Assembly: GCF_014385165.1 (NCBI RefSeq)
Contig: NZ_JACRTF010000001.1
Location: 4,622,567-4,686,566, forward strand
Origin: Jilunia laotingensis
GTDB lineage: Bacteria > Bacteroidota > Bacteroidia > Bacteroidales > Bacteroidaceae
Length of the DNA stretch: 64,000 nt
Direction: 5' to 3'
The notes under the pieces were generated by a model that searched no databases, was not told where the DNA came from, and worked only from the letters and a program-made list of their open reading frames with translations. This document shows positions 46,740 through 56,243 of the stretch, in pieces (the first letter of the stretch is position 1; every line of letters begins with the position of its first letter). The translations under genes were made by a program, and so were the position numbers.

Positions 46740-46812
46740 AGAGTTCGGTATAATTCAATTGGAAACAAAAAAACAACCGTTTTTATCATATTCCAAAGTT
46801 ATATCGAACTCT
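46740..46812. repeat. Long inverted repeat between paralogues 1 and 2
   Basis: The arms 46740-46764 and 46791-46812 pair over about 20 bp with a few mismatches (AGAGTTCGGTATAATT against AGAGTTCGATATAACTT, then TTGGAA). The loop is about 26 nt. Position behind the first stop suggests a terminator or processing site, but a plain T run is missing. Confidence 0.5.
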
Positions 46813-46844
46813 AATTAAATTAATCCAACTTTATTTATTCACAT

Positions 46845-48695
46845 ATGAAGAAGCTTTATTTACTGCCACTGATTATTTGCCTGCTATTATTGCAAAATGT
46901 GGCATTTGCACAAAATAATCCATTGATGAAAAGTCCATTACAAACGGATGTAAGGCAAGCACAGGCACGTAGTGCCGAATCATCGGTTCAGTTAGGTTAT
47001 TGTGATGATGTGATAGCGAGCAGTGTCGGGCTTGGGAAAGGTATTACACTTTCCGGTGCCATCTACATTACTCCAGAACAAGCCATACTCTATAAGAATG
47101 ATCAGATAAAAAGCATCCACGTCGGATTATCTAGCAAATTAACAAAGCTTTCCGTGTTTATCACCCAAGACCTGAATGGAACGAATCTGGTAAAGCAATA
47201 TGTTGGAACCACCCCCGAGGGATGGAAGGATGTTAATTTGAACACCCCTTATACAATTACTGGTGAAGGATTTTACATCGGATACATCTGTACAGGAGAC
47301 AACCAGATTGGCTTGTCAAATCTTAAATCGGAATATGGCACATATGTTGAAATTAGTGGAAAATGGCAAGACTATTCAGAACGATGGGGTTCGTTGTGCA
47401 TTCGTGTAGATGTAGAAGGTGACAATATGCCCAATGACCTTAGTTTGATAAGTATTGAGAACAGTATACCAAAAGCCGGTGAAAGCTTTACTCTGACAGG
47501 CGTTGTGAAAAGTATGACTACCGTCCCGGTGACAAGCTATGAGATAAAATATACTATAGGCGAAGAAACATATGCACCACAAACATTTGAAACGGTATTG
47601 AAAGCAAACATGCTGGATACCTTCCAAATTGAAGTTCCGCCATTGAGTGAAAATGGAGAATATGCATTGCAGATTGCCATATCAAAAGTAAATGGGAAAG
47701 CAGACGATTATGAAGGAAATAGTATAATACAGAGTATTGTGAAATATAAGGAGAATGTCTATCCTTATAAAGTAGTAGTAGAAGAAGGCACAGCCACTTG
47801 GTGCGGTTTTTGTCCTCGCGGTATTGTGGGAGTGCGGGAAATGAAAAAGAAATACCCGGATTCATTTATCGGAATTGCAGTGCATAGGGACGATCCATTA
47901 GAACCCACCAGCTATTCCCCCCTTTTCGATAATGGTATCTTGGTTGGTTTTCCCAAGTGTATCGTCAATCGAAAGACTAAGCATGTCTTTGACCCGACAT
48001 TCAGTAATTTAGAAGAAGCTTATTTAGAGGAAATAGATAAAGGTGCTGATGTGGGGATTACTGTTACTGCCCAATATACTTCAGAAGCCCAAGAGGTTGT
48101 AGCAATAAATACCCAAACAGAATTTGGCTATTCTGCTGAAAATGCAACTTATAGTATCGCATTTGTTGTCACAGAAAACGAGGTCACAGGCTACAAACAG
48201 CAAAACTATTACGCAGGAGGCGAGCGCGGAGCTATGGGTGGCTTTGAAGATTTACCACCTCTGGTCAATATAGTTTATGATGATATCGCACGCGGTATCT
48301 ACCAATCGTATGCCGGTACGTTAAATAGCCTGCCAACCACAATTGTCAAAGGAGAAACTTATACCTACTCATATGAATTGACGTTACCCGCTGAAATTAA
48401 AAATAAAGGGAATCTTGAGATTATAGCATTGCTGATTGATTCTACGACCAAGGAAATTGTAAACGCTGACAAAGTGAAATTAACAGCTTTGACTGATGTC
48501 GAACAGGTTCGAGAATGCTCTGATATCAATGTATTTGCCGAAGATGGCATCATTAAAGTTAATGGAGACTATGACTCCATGCAAGTATATACCACCGAAG
48601 GCATGGAAATTGCTAATTTACAGCTATATTCAGGAATTTACCTAGTTAGAGTAGTGGTTGGCAATCACATTTACATAAAGAAGATAGCATTATAA
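46845..48695 (+). CDS. Omp28-like secreted protein, paralogue 2, with thioredoxin-like WCGFCP motif
   Basis: The 616-residue product has a signal peptide (VAFAQ), an N-terminal beta domain at about 45-190, an Ig-like segment (KAGESFTLTGVVKSMTTVPVTSYEI), then an Omp28/thioredoxin-like domain with TATWCGFCPRG (Cys320, Cys323) and a C-terminal sorting-like tail (MQVYTTEGMEIA ... GIYLVRV). The CxxC pair suggests a disulfide exchange or binding role outside the inner membrane. It shares a 48-bp identical stretch (47833-47880) with the next gene. Confidence 0.85.
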   Translation: MKKLYLLPLIICLLLLQNVAFAQNNPLMKSPLQTDVRQAQARSAESSVQLGYCDDVIASSVGLGKGITLSGAIYITPEQAILYKNDQIKSIHVGLSSKLTKLSVFITQDLNGTNLVKQYVGTTPEGWKDVNLNTPYTITGEGFYIGYICTGDNQIGLSNLKSEYGTYVEISGKWQDYSERWGSLCIRVDVEGDNMPNDLSLISIENSIPKAGESFTLTGVVKSMTTVPVTSYEIKYTIGEETYAPQTFETVLKANMLDTFQIEVPPLSENGEYALQIAISKVNGKADDYEGNSIIQSIVKYKENVYPYKVVVEEGTATWCGFCPRGIVGVREMKKKYPDSFIGIAVHRDDPLEPTSYSPLFDNGILVGFPKCIVNRKTKHVFDPTFSNLEEAYLEEIDKGADVGITVTAQYTSEAQEVVAINTQTEFGYSAENATYSIAFVVTENEVTGYKQQNYYAGGERGAMGGFEDLPPLVNIVYDDIARGIYQSYAGTLNSLPTTIVKGETYTYSYELTLPAEIKNKGNLEIIALLIDSTTKEIVNADKVKLTALTDVEQVRECSDINVFAEDGIIKVNGDYDSMQVYTTEGMEIANLQLYSGIYLVRVVVGNHIYIKKIAL

Positions 48696-48732
48696 ACAAA
48701 TTATAATCTTTACCCGCATGCGAAATAAAAAA

Positions 48733-50112
48733 ATGAAGAAGCTTTATTTATTGTCACTAATCAGTTGCCTGTCGCTATTGCAAGGTGTGGCATTTGCACA
48801 ATCTCCATGGAGTCCGTTGTGTATTCGTGCAGGAATAGAAGATGATGATATGCCTGACAACCTTAATCTGATTAGTATTGAGGACTGCAAGGTAAAAACT
48901 GGTGAAAGTTTCACCCTAACGGGAGTGGTAAAGAGCATGACTGCTATTCCAGTGACAAGCTACGAAATAAAATACGTTGTAGGGGATAGAGAAGGGGGTT
49001 CACAAACTTTTGAAACGGCATTGAACATAAATATGCTGGATACTTTCCGGATTGAAGTTCCGGCTATTTATGAAAATGGAGAATATACCATGCAGGCTGA
49101 TATATCAAAAGTTAATGGAAAGGCAGTGGATCATGAAGGAAACAATGCAAAACAGAGCATAGTGATATGTAAGGAATTTATCTTCCCTTATAAAGTAGTA
49201 GTTGAAGAAGGTACAGGTACTTGGTGCGGTTGGTGTCCTATGGGCATAGTAAGCATGCGGGAAATGAAAAAGAAATACCCGGATTCATTTATCGGAATTG
49301 CAGCCCATTACAACGATCCGTTAATGCCTAATAGTTATTCCCCCATTTTTGATTACTTCATTAATTTCCCCAGTTGTATCGTAAACCGGAATAAAAAACT
49401 TGTCTTTAGTCCATCATTCGAAAAATTAGAAGAAGCTTTTCTAAGTAAATTAGATAAAGGGACTGATGCTGGCATTACTGTTACGGCCCGATATACTTCG
49501 GATGCTCAAAAAACAGTTGAGGTAAATGCTAATACAATGTTCGACCATTCAATGGGAAATGCAGCATACAGCATAGCATTTGTTGTTCTCGAAAATGGAG
49601 TTACAGGCTACAAACAAACCAACGCTTATGCGGGAGGGAGAAATGGAAAAATGGGAGGTTTTGAGAATTTACCTGGCTCAGTCAAAATGGATTTTGATGA
49701 TGTAGCACGCGGAATTTATAAATCGTATACCGGCACATTGAAAAGTGTACCGACTCAGATTATTAAAGGAGAAGCTTATACTTATACATACGAACTTACT
49801 TTGCCTGATGAAATTCAGAATAAGGGGAATCTGGAAATTGTAGCATTGTTAATTAAGTCTACTACGAAAGAAATTGTAAATGCAGACAAAGTGAAATTAA
49901 TAGCCTTGACTGATGTCGAGCAAGTCCAAGAACACTCTGATATAAGTGTATTTGCTGAAGATGGTATCATTAAAATTAATGGAGACTATGACTCCATGCA
50001 GATATATACTACCGAAGGTAAGGAAATTGCTAATTCACAACTTAATTCAAGAGTTTATCTGGTAAGGATTGTAGCTGGAAACCACATTTACATAAAAAAG
50101 ATAGCATTATAA
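48733..50112 (+). CDS. Omp28-like secreted protein, paralogue 3, lacking the N-terminal beta domain
   Basis: The 459-residue product (MKKLYLL at 48733; an upstream Met at 48718 is less likely) is a short version of its neighbour. The signal peptide (VAFAQ) leads directly into the sequence matching residues about 185 onward of paralogue 2. The thioredoxin-like motif GTGTWCGWCPMG (Cys165, Cys168), the middle domain and the tail (MQIYTTEGKEIA ... VYLVRI) are kept. A duplication followed by an internal deletion would explain it. Confidence 0.85.
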   Translation: MKKLYLLSLISCLSLLQGVAFAQSPWSPLCIRAGIEDDDMPDNLNLISIEDCKVKTGESFTLTGVVKSMTAIPVTSYEIKYVVGDREGGSQTFETALNINMLDTFRIEVPAIYENGEYTMQADISKVNGKAVDHEGNNAKQSIVICKEFIFPYKVVVEEGTGTWCGWCPMGIVSMREMKKKYPDSFIGIAAHYNDPLMPNSYSPIFDYFINFPSCIVNRNKKLVFSPSFEKLEEAFLSKLDKGTDAGITVTARYTSDAQKTVEVNANTMFDHSMGNAAYSIAFVVLENGVTGYKQTNAYAGGRNGKMGGFENLPGSVKMDFDDVARGIYKSYTGTLKSVPTQIIKGEAYTYTYELTLPDEIQNKGNLEIVALLIKSTTKEIVNADKVKLIALTDVEQVQEHSDISVFAEDGIIKINGDYDSMQIYTTEGKEIANSQLNSRVYLVRIVAGNHIYIKKIAL

Positions 50113-50228
50113 AACAGTTAGAATCTTTGCCAATATAAAAGACAAAAAGGATTGTTAACTAAATAAGCAGAGTAGGATACATTTTAATTCAACAAAAGAA
50201 AATAGACTCTAAAAAACGTCCTAATGAC

Positions 50229-50267
50229 AAGGGGATATGCCAAAACAGCCATATCCCCTTTTTTTAT
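50229..50267 (+). terminator. Rho-independent terminator of the Omp28-like cluster
   Basis: An 11-bp stem (AAGGGGATATG at 50229-50239 and its complement at 50250-50260) with a short loop is followed by TTTTTTT. It stands 116 bp behind the third paralogue. Confidence 0.9.
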
Positions 50268-50705
50268 ACACAAAGCTCGCGAAAGATAAACTTCCAGGCA
50301 GAGGATGAATCAAAGACAGAAAGCGGAAGTAAGGACAATGTATGCCGGAGCAATACTTATGTCATCTTGATAGTTCCCCCCTCAACAGTCATACAACCTA
50401 AAGACACTTACAGTCAATAAGAACTTATGTACCATGTTTGTTCTGCTGTTTTCAATATTGGCAAGAAACACAATGATATTGTAAGTTTCTTATTTCAAGT
50501 CTTTCCTCTCTATTTTCCTTCCGGAGAAAGTGTATTAGCAAAGAAAGTGCCGGGATTAGAAAAGGCAAAAAAGAAGGGAAAAAGAAAACGAGTCAAAACA
50601 AGCACACAAGTACTATCATTGAACTATAGTCCAATATAAGGTTATCATTCGACATATATTTATCAGAAATCACCTATTCTATAATAGAATTTCAAAGAGA
50701 ATGAC
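50268..50705. other. Gene-free boundary between the Omp28-like cluster and the restriction island
   Basis: I see no convincing gene. A 70-codon frame at 50427-50639 has a poor amino-acid pattern and a K/R-rich end, and I do not accept it. Confidence 0.55.
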
Positions 50706-50713
50706 TACCTTTG
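50706..50713 (+). promoter_or_regulatory. -7 box of the first restriction locus
   Basis: TACCTTTG (TAnnTTTG). The Met at 50740 follows after 26 bp, so the longer frame from 50701 cannot be the translated one. The second locus has the same arrangement at 57641. Confidence 0.6.
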
Positions 50714-50739
50714 TATATAAAAAATACATCATAGAACAT

Positions 50740-50952
50740 ATGAATAAAGATATAAATCGTTTGAAGGTAGTTTTAGCAGAGAAAAAACGTTCCAATAAAT
50801 GGTTAGCAGAACAACTAGGAAAGGATCCTGGAACAGTGTCTAAGTGGTGTACAAACACTATGCAGCCTAATTTAGAAACGCTTGTCAAAATAGCAGAGTG
50901 TTTAGGTGTAGACATAAAAGATTTACTTTGGTCAATTAAAAATGATAAGTGA
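50740..50952 (+). CDS. XRE-type small transcriptional regulator (restriction locus 1)
   Basis: The 70-residue product is almost a single helix-turn-helix domain (INRLKVVLAEKKRSNKWLAEQL, then TVSKWCTNTMQPNLETLVKIAECLGVDIKDLL). It resembles C-proteins that time restriction after methylation. It overlaps the methyltransferase gene by 11 bp. Its homologue at 57674 leads the type I locus and shares most residues. Confidence 0.85.
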   Translation: MNKDINRLKVVLAEKKRSNKWLAEQLGKDPGTVSKWCTNTMQPNLETLVKIAECLGVDIKDLLWSIKNDK

Positions 50953-52000
50953 AAGAATACAGAAATCAATGAAGAAGAAATATAAAGGAATAGATTTATT
51001 TTGTGGTATAGGTGGTTTTAGACTTGCTATGAACAGCAATCAAGTGGAATGTGTATTCTCGTCTGATAATGACAAGTTCGCACAACAAACCTACGAGGCG
51101 AATTTTCATGAAGTACCAACAGGAGACATAAAGGCTGTTAATGCAAAGGATATCCCAGATTTTGACATGTTAACAGCAGGATTTCCATGTCAGCCTTTTA
51201 GTTATGCAGGAGAAAAGCAAGGTTTTAGTGATGAGGTAAGAGGTACTCTATTTTTTGACGTATGTCGAATTTTGGAATACCATAAACCACCAATGGTATT
51301 TCTTGAAAATGTAAAGGGTTTGAAATCTCACGATAAAGGCAAAACGCTTCAGACTGTTTTGGACACTCTAAGAAAACTTGGTTACTACCCACATTGGACT
51401 ATCCTATCTTCCTTGAATTATGGCCTTCCTCAGAAACGAGAAAGATGGTATTGTGTAGCCTTTAGAACTGATGTTGACTTTGAATGGCCCAAGCCTATGG
51501 AAGGACATCCTGTATTGCATGACATTATAGACTTGAATGACAGAAATCCATCTTTGGCTATTTCTAAATTTGAACTAGATAGGATAGATTATCATTTTGC
51601 AAACGCCAAGCCAGGTGATAGAATCCAACATGACAATTCAAAATATAAGCCAAATACGAAAAAGGGGAAATATGGCGTTTTCTCTTTCCAAAAAACAGAT
51701 GGTTCTTTACGATTTCATGTTGGTGATCCAGCTAAGACACAGATTCAGGAGGCATTCTATTCTTGCCTTGATACATATGCTTCTACAATCATAGCTAATA
51801 GGACTCCAAAGCTATGGGATATCCGCAGAAAGTTGTCTGTTCTTGAATCAAAAAGACTTCAAGGCTTTCCGGATAACTTTATATTCCCTGTATCTGATGC
51901 TCAGGCATATAAACAGTTGGGAAACTCAGTGAGCGTGCCAATCATTGTAAAGATAATGGAAAACATGATTAAAACTTACGAAAAAGCTCTTGAAAAATGA
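50942..52000 (+). CDS. C5-cytosine DNA methyltransferase
   Basis: The 352-residue product has the C5-methyltransferase motifs in order: I DLFCGIGGFRLAM, IV GFPCQPFSYAGEKQGF with the catalytic Cys near 81, VI ENVKGL, VIII QKRERWY and X QLGNSVSVPI. The target-recognition region at about 205-290 is variable and its site is unknown. The start could also be at 50969 (MKKKYKG), which is where the family usually begins. The stop overlaps the next gene by 4 bp. Confidence 0.95.
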   Translation: MISERIQKSMKKKYKGIDLFCGIGGFRLAMNSNQVECVFSSDNDKFAQQTYEANFHEVPTGDIKAVNAKDIPDFDMLTAGFPCQPFSYAGEKQGFSDEVRGTLFFDVCRILEYHKPPMVFLENVKGLKSHDKGKTLQTVLDTLRKLGYYPHWTILSSLNYGLPQKRERWYCVAFRTDVDFEWPKPMEGHPVLHDIIDLNDRNPSLAISKFELDRIDYHFANAKPGDRIQHDNSKYKPNTKKGKYGVFSFQKTDGSLRFHVGDPAKTQIQEAFYSCLDTYASTIIANRTPKLWDIRRKLSVLESKRLQGFPDNFIFPVSDAQAYKQLGNSVSVPIIVKIMENMIKTYEKALEK

Positions 52001-53826
52001 AATATATAAGTATAAAGTCTGTCGTTGAAGCCTACAAAGGTTTTCAAGATTGTATGACCAATAAGTCATGGGGCTATTTGGCTCTGTTAAAAGGATGCAA
52101 GAATAGCGTTCGCGCTTCAGTGCCCTACAAGGTTGATCTTGATGGAGTATCAAACTTCCTTGAAAACATCTTCAATTTAAGCCAAACAAAAAAGAAATAC
52201 AATAGTGGACGTGCGTTATACGTTGTATTCTCAAACAAATGGGATAAATATTTTAACGACCAAGGGAAGCATACCCCTAATATATATGATGTAGCGATTT
52301 GGGCATACAGAAGAAATTCTTTTGAGGACAATGTGACCAAGGAGGATATTCTCCTGAAGTTTGCAGAAGAATTCAACATTCCATTGAACATTATTGCAAG
52401 CAGCTTTAACACTCGTGCTAAAGAAATAGTGTTTGCGGACTCCTTGTATTCTGAAGCTTCACTCAAGGCAGAACTGAATAATATCGGTGTCGATGTATCT
52501 AAGGACAACATCGATGCAAAAAAAGGAAGCGTTGTTGCATCTCCTGGCGAAATAAGCCGTGGTCCTTTTGTTCAAACTTTATATGCTGGCTTGGAGATTA
52601 CAGACTATGTTATCATCTTACAATCAGACTATCAGTCTCTTTATGGTAATGCCGTAAAGTCTAACAATGGCATAGATTGTACTAACCACAATAAATGCTC
52701 TGCCTATCGTCCATATATCACCGCCATCAAGTCCAAGCCCTTCCTCTTGCTTGCCGGTATTTCCGGTACTGGTAAAAGCCGTATTGTTCGTGAACTTGCC
52801 CGTGCATGTTGGGATAAAGGCTCCGCTGAGTATAATGCCCATAAGCCTAAGAATTTTGAAATGATTCAGGTGAAACCCAATTGGCATGATTCCACTGAAT
52901 TAATGGGCTATGTCAGTCGTGCTAGCGGGAAACCTGTGTATGTGATTGGCAATTTCTTAAGGTTTATTACACGAGCTTGGGAAAACCCCAATGTACCTCA
53001 TTTCCTTTGTTTGGACGAAATGAATCTTGCTCCTGTAGAACAGTATTTTGCGGAATATCTAAGTGTAATTGAATCTCGTAAAAGCCATGAAGACGGAACT
53101 GTGACAACAGACCCTATATTTGAAAAGACAGATGAAGAATGGTATTTCAATTTAACAGAATCATTGACTACAGTTGAAGACATTAGACTGAAATTCAATG
53201 AAGAAGGAATTTCTATTCCTCAAAACCTCATTGTGGTAGGTACTGTCAATATGGATGAAACAGCGTTCTCTTTCTCCAGAAAGGTACTCGACCGCGCCAT
53301 GACAATAGAAATGAACGAAATTGATCTGTATGCCGGATTGGGTAGCAAATATGAGCGTATTGGTAAATTAAACAGCGACATGCTTATCGGAACAGCCGTA
53401 GAAGGTGTGGATGTGTATGCTGATAATGCGGAGATTTGTAAGAAGGCTCTAACCTATTTGCAGGCAGTGAATGACGTTCTTGATGGTACACCATTCAAGA
53501 TAGGCTATCGTACACGAAACGAATTCTTGCTTTATGTAATAAACAACTTGCCTTATAACATAAACGAAAGCGGCAACGAGTTCAGTGAAGATGAAGTTAT
53601 CACAACCGCATTGGATGAAATAACAAGCATGAAAATCTTGCCGCGCATTGAAGGCGATGACACCAAAGTCAAGAGTTCACTTCTTGAAAGGTTGATAACT
53701 ACCATCGAAACACAGTTATCAGCTCTGACTGAAGAAGATAAGAAAATAAAATCTGTCTCCATTGCCAAATTAAAAGAAATGCAAAAACGGTTACTGTCCT
53801 CCGGTTACACCAGTTTCTGGAACTAA
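51997..53826 (+). CDS. McrB-like AAA+ NTPase of an LlaJI-type restriction system
   Basis: The 609-residue product has an N-terminal region of about 240 residues with no family I can name, probably for target recognition, and a AAA+ domain with Walker A AGISGTGKS near 252 and Walker B FLCLDEMNLAP near 339. The sequence VGTVNMDETAFSFSRKVLDRA stands where McrB has its guanine-specificity motif. In LlaJI and BsuMI systems this protein drives the nuclease along DNA. It is coupled to the methyltransferase gene by a 4-bp overlap. Confidence 0.88.
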   Translation: MKYISIKSVVEAYKGFQDCMTNKSWGYLALLKGCKNSVRASVPYKVDLDGVSNFLENIFNLSQTKKKYNSGRALYVVFSNKWDKYFNDQGKHTPNIYDVAIWAYRRNSFEDNVTKEDILLKFAEEFNIPLNIIASSFNTRAKEIVFADSLYSEASLKAELNNIGVDVSKDNIDAKKGSVVASPGEISRGPFVQTLYAGLEITDYVIILQSDYQSLYGNAVKSNNGIDCTNHNKCSAYRPYITAIKSKPFLLLAGISGTGKSRIVRELARACWDKGSAEYNAHKPKNFEMIQVKPNWHDSTELMGYVSRASGKPVYVIGNFLRFITRAWENPNVPHFLCLDEMNLAPVEQYFAEYLSVIESRKSHEDGTVTTDPIFEKTDEEWYFNLTESLTTVEDIRLKFNEEGISIPQNLIVVGTVNMDETAFSFSRKVLDRAMTIEMNEIDLYAGLGSKYERIGKLNSDMLIGTAVEGVDVYADNAEICKKALTYLQAVNDVLDGTPFKIGYRTRNEFLLYVINNLPYNINESGNEFSEDEVITTALDEITSMKILPRIEGDDTKVKSSLLERLITTIETQLSALTEEDKKIKSVSIAKLKEMQKRLLSSGYTSFWN

Positions 53827-53838
53827 AGTTCTCAAGCA

Positions 53839-56040
53839 ATGGAACTGCTAACCATAAAACATCAGGATTTTAAAATGATTATCGAATGTACAAAATTCGA
53901 TAGCATTTGGCATAAAGCAAAGAATAATGTAGAAGAAGAAAGTTTACATTCCACATATTCTTGGTCAGAAGGAGTATCTACTGTTATTTTGAACCACTAC
54001 AATGAAAAAGCCATTACGATTGAGAATAACCAACAAGCTCCTGCCATCTTTTTCGATAATACCGATTATCCTATTTGGATTGAGTTTAAGGACTATGTAA
54101 AAAAAGCACAATTCGGGTCTTCTCTTCAGAACGAAAACGAGAAATTTACTTTTCGCAGCCAAATATTAGCCGGTTTCTTAAATTATGGCAATGAAATTGG
54201 TCGCAGTGAAATACAGCTCATATATCAAGTGGGAACGGAAAACCGTAATTTTGTCTTCTCCTTTGAAGTATTAAGTACCAAACTCAACTATCACGAGCAT
54301 TGGAAAACCATTATCGAGGATATTGAACAGGAGTACAGAATGCTTTCACTTGATTACATGCGGAGAACCTTTCATGGATTTTCACCCAATGCAAGTGAAG
54401 ACACCCCGGAAACAATCTGGTGGAATGTGTTTGCCTATGAGCAACAGAAATTCATAAAAGCTTGTAAGAATATCATTGACCGACCACGGCATCGCTTGCA
54501 TGGAAAGGAGGCGTATAAGCGTGCCGATAGGTTGACATTTATTCCCTCTTGTATAGAAAACGAATTAGTGGAACACAGGCACGACAGTTCCTATTTGTAT
54601 CGTGTAGAGGAACGTGTTTGGACAAATGACACACAAGAAAACAGATTCTTGAAGTTTGCACTTGGGCTAATTACCGATAAATATGAAGTCTTAAAGAAAC
54701 GTATAGAAGCTGTCAAGAATGCTTCTGACGTAATGAAATCCGACATGCAAACAACCTTGACAATGTTAAAACACCTACAACAAAATCCCTTTTTCCGTAC
54801 CGTGGGAAATTACAAAGGAATGAGTCAAGAAAGTTTGATTCTGCAAAAAGCTACTGGATATAGTCAGGTGTATCGTACATGGACTTTACTCCACCGCTCA
54901 TATTCCCTAAATGATGGCATCTATCGCTTGCAGACAAAAGATATTGCCACACTTTATGAAATTTGGTGTTTCATAGAGGTCAGTCATATTGTAAAAGAGA
55001 AACTGAATTTATCTGATGAAGATGTAGACCATAGTAACCGTATGGAAATGAATGGTCTGTTTACATGGGATTTGGGTAAAGGAGAACATTCACGCATCCT
55101 TTTCAAGAAAGGCGGTATAGAGTTGGCTGAACTAATCTATAACCCCAAAAACTCGGAACGAGAAAACATATCAATCGGCATAAAAGATTGGACGGTGCCA
55201 ACTGTAACTCAAAAGCCAGACATTGTATTGCAACTTACCAAGAGCGATTTACAAGAAGGCTTGAAAATGACTTATCTATTTGATGCGAAATATCGTATTG
55301 ATGGAAAAGACAAAAATGGTGTGGACGTTCCACCCGAAGATGCCATCAACCAAATGCATAGATATCGTGATGCTATCTATTATAAGGACTATCAAACAAA
55401 TTCTTTGAAAAAAGAAATAATTGGTGGTTATATTCTATTCCCGGGTGATGGTGAACCTGCTGATGTTGCTGTATCCAAGTTCCGAAAGACTATAGACGAA
55501 GTAAATATCGGAGCATTCCCACTTCGTCCCAAAGACGCTCATAACAGGCTACTTTTGGAACAATTCATTGAAGAGCTTATTCAAAACAAGTCCTATGAAA
55601 CTATATCGAAAGTAATACCACAGAAAGGTACATTATTGAAAGTACCCAATCGTCTCCTTATCGGTTTGGTAGAAAATAGTTTACTATCAGGATACACACA
55701 AAGTTTCCTTGACGGTAATGCCACCGTATATTATACTAGGCCGAAATTCCCTACAACCATTTCATTGCATGATCTCCACTACTTCATACCTTACATAAAA
55801 AATGAAGGTGTTCGTGACATATATGAAATTGTCCGTGTAAGGACTATCACAAGTAAAGAGGCAAAACAAATAGAAGGTGAAGATACAACAGATGATACGC
55901 GTTTAGCATTCGAATTATGCTTTAGCCGTAAACTATTTGAAAATTATCAGCCGATTAACACCCATAAGCTCATTAACTATACATTTATAGATTCTTCATT
56001 TGATAAAATGGATGAGTGGGTGGTGGCAGATAAGTTTTAA
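53839..56040 (+). CDS. DUF2357 PD-(D/E)XK nuclease (McrC-like partner)
   Basis: The 733-residue product belongs to the DUF2357 group, the second restriction subunit of LlaJI-type systems. A long N-terminal part is followed by ENRFLKFALGLITDKYEVL near 268 and a nuclease core with FDAKYRIDGKD near 480, where the D and the xK form the metal site, after VQKPDIVLQL-type strand residues (KPDIVLQL). It follows the AAA+ gene by 12 bp. The C-terminal part (about 600-733) is extra and unrecognised. Confidence 0.85.
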   Translation: MELLTIKHQDFKMIIECTKFDSIWHKAKNNVEEESLHSTYSWSEGVSTVILNHYNEKAITIENNQQAPAIFFDNTDYPIWIEFKDYVKKAQFGSSLQNENEKFTFRSQILAGFLNYGNEIGRSEIQLIYQVGTENRNFVFSFEVLSTKLNYHEHWKTIIEDIEQEYRMLSLDYMRRTFHGFSPNASEDTPETIWWNVFAYEQQKFIKACKNIIDRPRHRLHGKEAYKRADRLTFIPSCIENELVEHRHDSSYLYRVEERVWTNDTQENRFLKFALGLITDKYEVLKKRIEAVKNASDVMKSDMQTTLTMLKHLQQNPFFRTVGNYKGMSQESLILQKATGYSQVYRTWTLLHRSYSLNDGIYRLQTKDIATLYEIWCFIEVSHIVKEKLNLSDEDVDHSNRMEMNGLFTWDLGKGEHSRILFKKGGIELAELIYNPKNSERENISIGIKDWTVPTVTQKPDIVLQLTKSDLQEGLKMTYLFDAKYRIDGKDKNGVDVPPEDAINQMHRYRDAIYYKDYQTNSLKKEIIGGYILFPGDGEPADVAVSKFRKTIDEVNIGAFPLRPKDAHNRLLLEQFIEELIQNKSYETISKVIPQKGTLLKVPNRLLIGLVENSLLSGYTQSFLDGNATVYYTRPKFPTTISLHDLHYFIPYIKNEGVRDIYEIVRVRTITSKEAKQIEGEDTTDDTRLAFELCFSRKLFENYQPINTHKLINYTFIDSSFDKMDEWVVADKF

Positions 56041-56243
56041 CTGTTATAGCTTGGTACTGCATCACTATTTGGGAGTGCCAACTAAAACCTAAAGCCCGCA
56101 TACAACCATCTGAATCATTAGCTTATGCTTTGAGTCATATTTTTCTTGAAGACCGAAAAATCAGAACATATCAAATAACGGAAAGCAATAATAATTTCAT
56201 GGTTGCTGAGCCGAAAGTAGCATATGGCCAAACAGACAAATAA
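56040..56243 (+). pseudogene. C-terminal remnant of a Vsr mismatch endonuclease gene
   Basis: From the nuclease stop on, the plus strand reads VIAWYCITIWECQLKPKARI and continues to TAA at 56241-56243. The start of this matches the conserved end of Vsr (E. coli GWRVLIVWECAL), which cuts at T:G mismatches formed when 5-methylcytosine loses its amino group. No start or catalytic half is left. It lies beside a C5-methyltransferase, where vsr genes belong. Confidence 0.65.

Noticed and set aside
50427..50639. 70-codon frame before restriction locus 1
   Set aside because: Poor composition, K/R-rich end, no promoter or family.
50942..56040. Classical McrBC system that cuts methylated DNA
   Set aside because: A C5-methyltransferase lies in the same operon and the second subunit is of the DUF2357 type, so an LlaJI-type system fits better.
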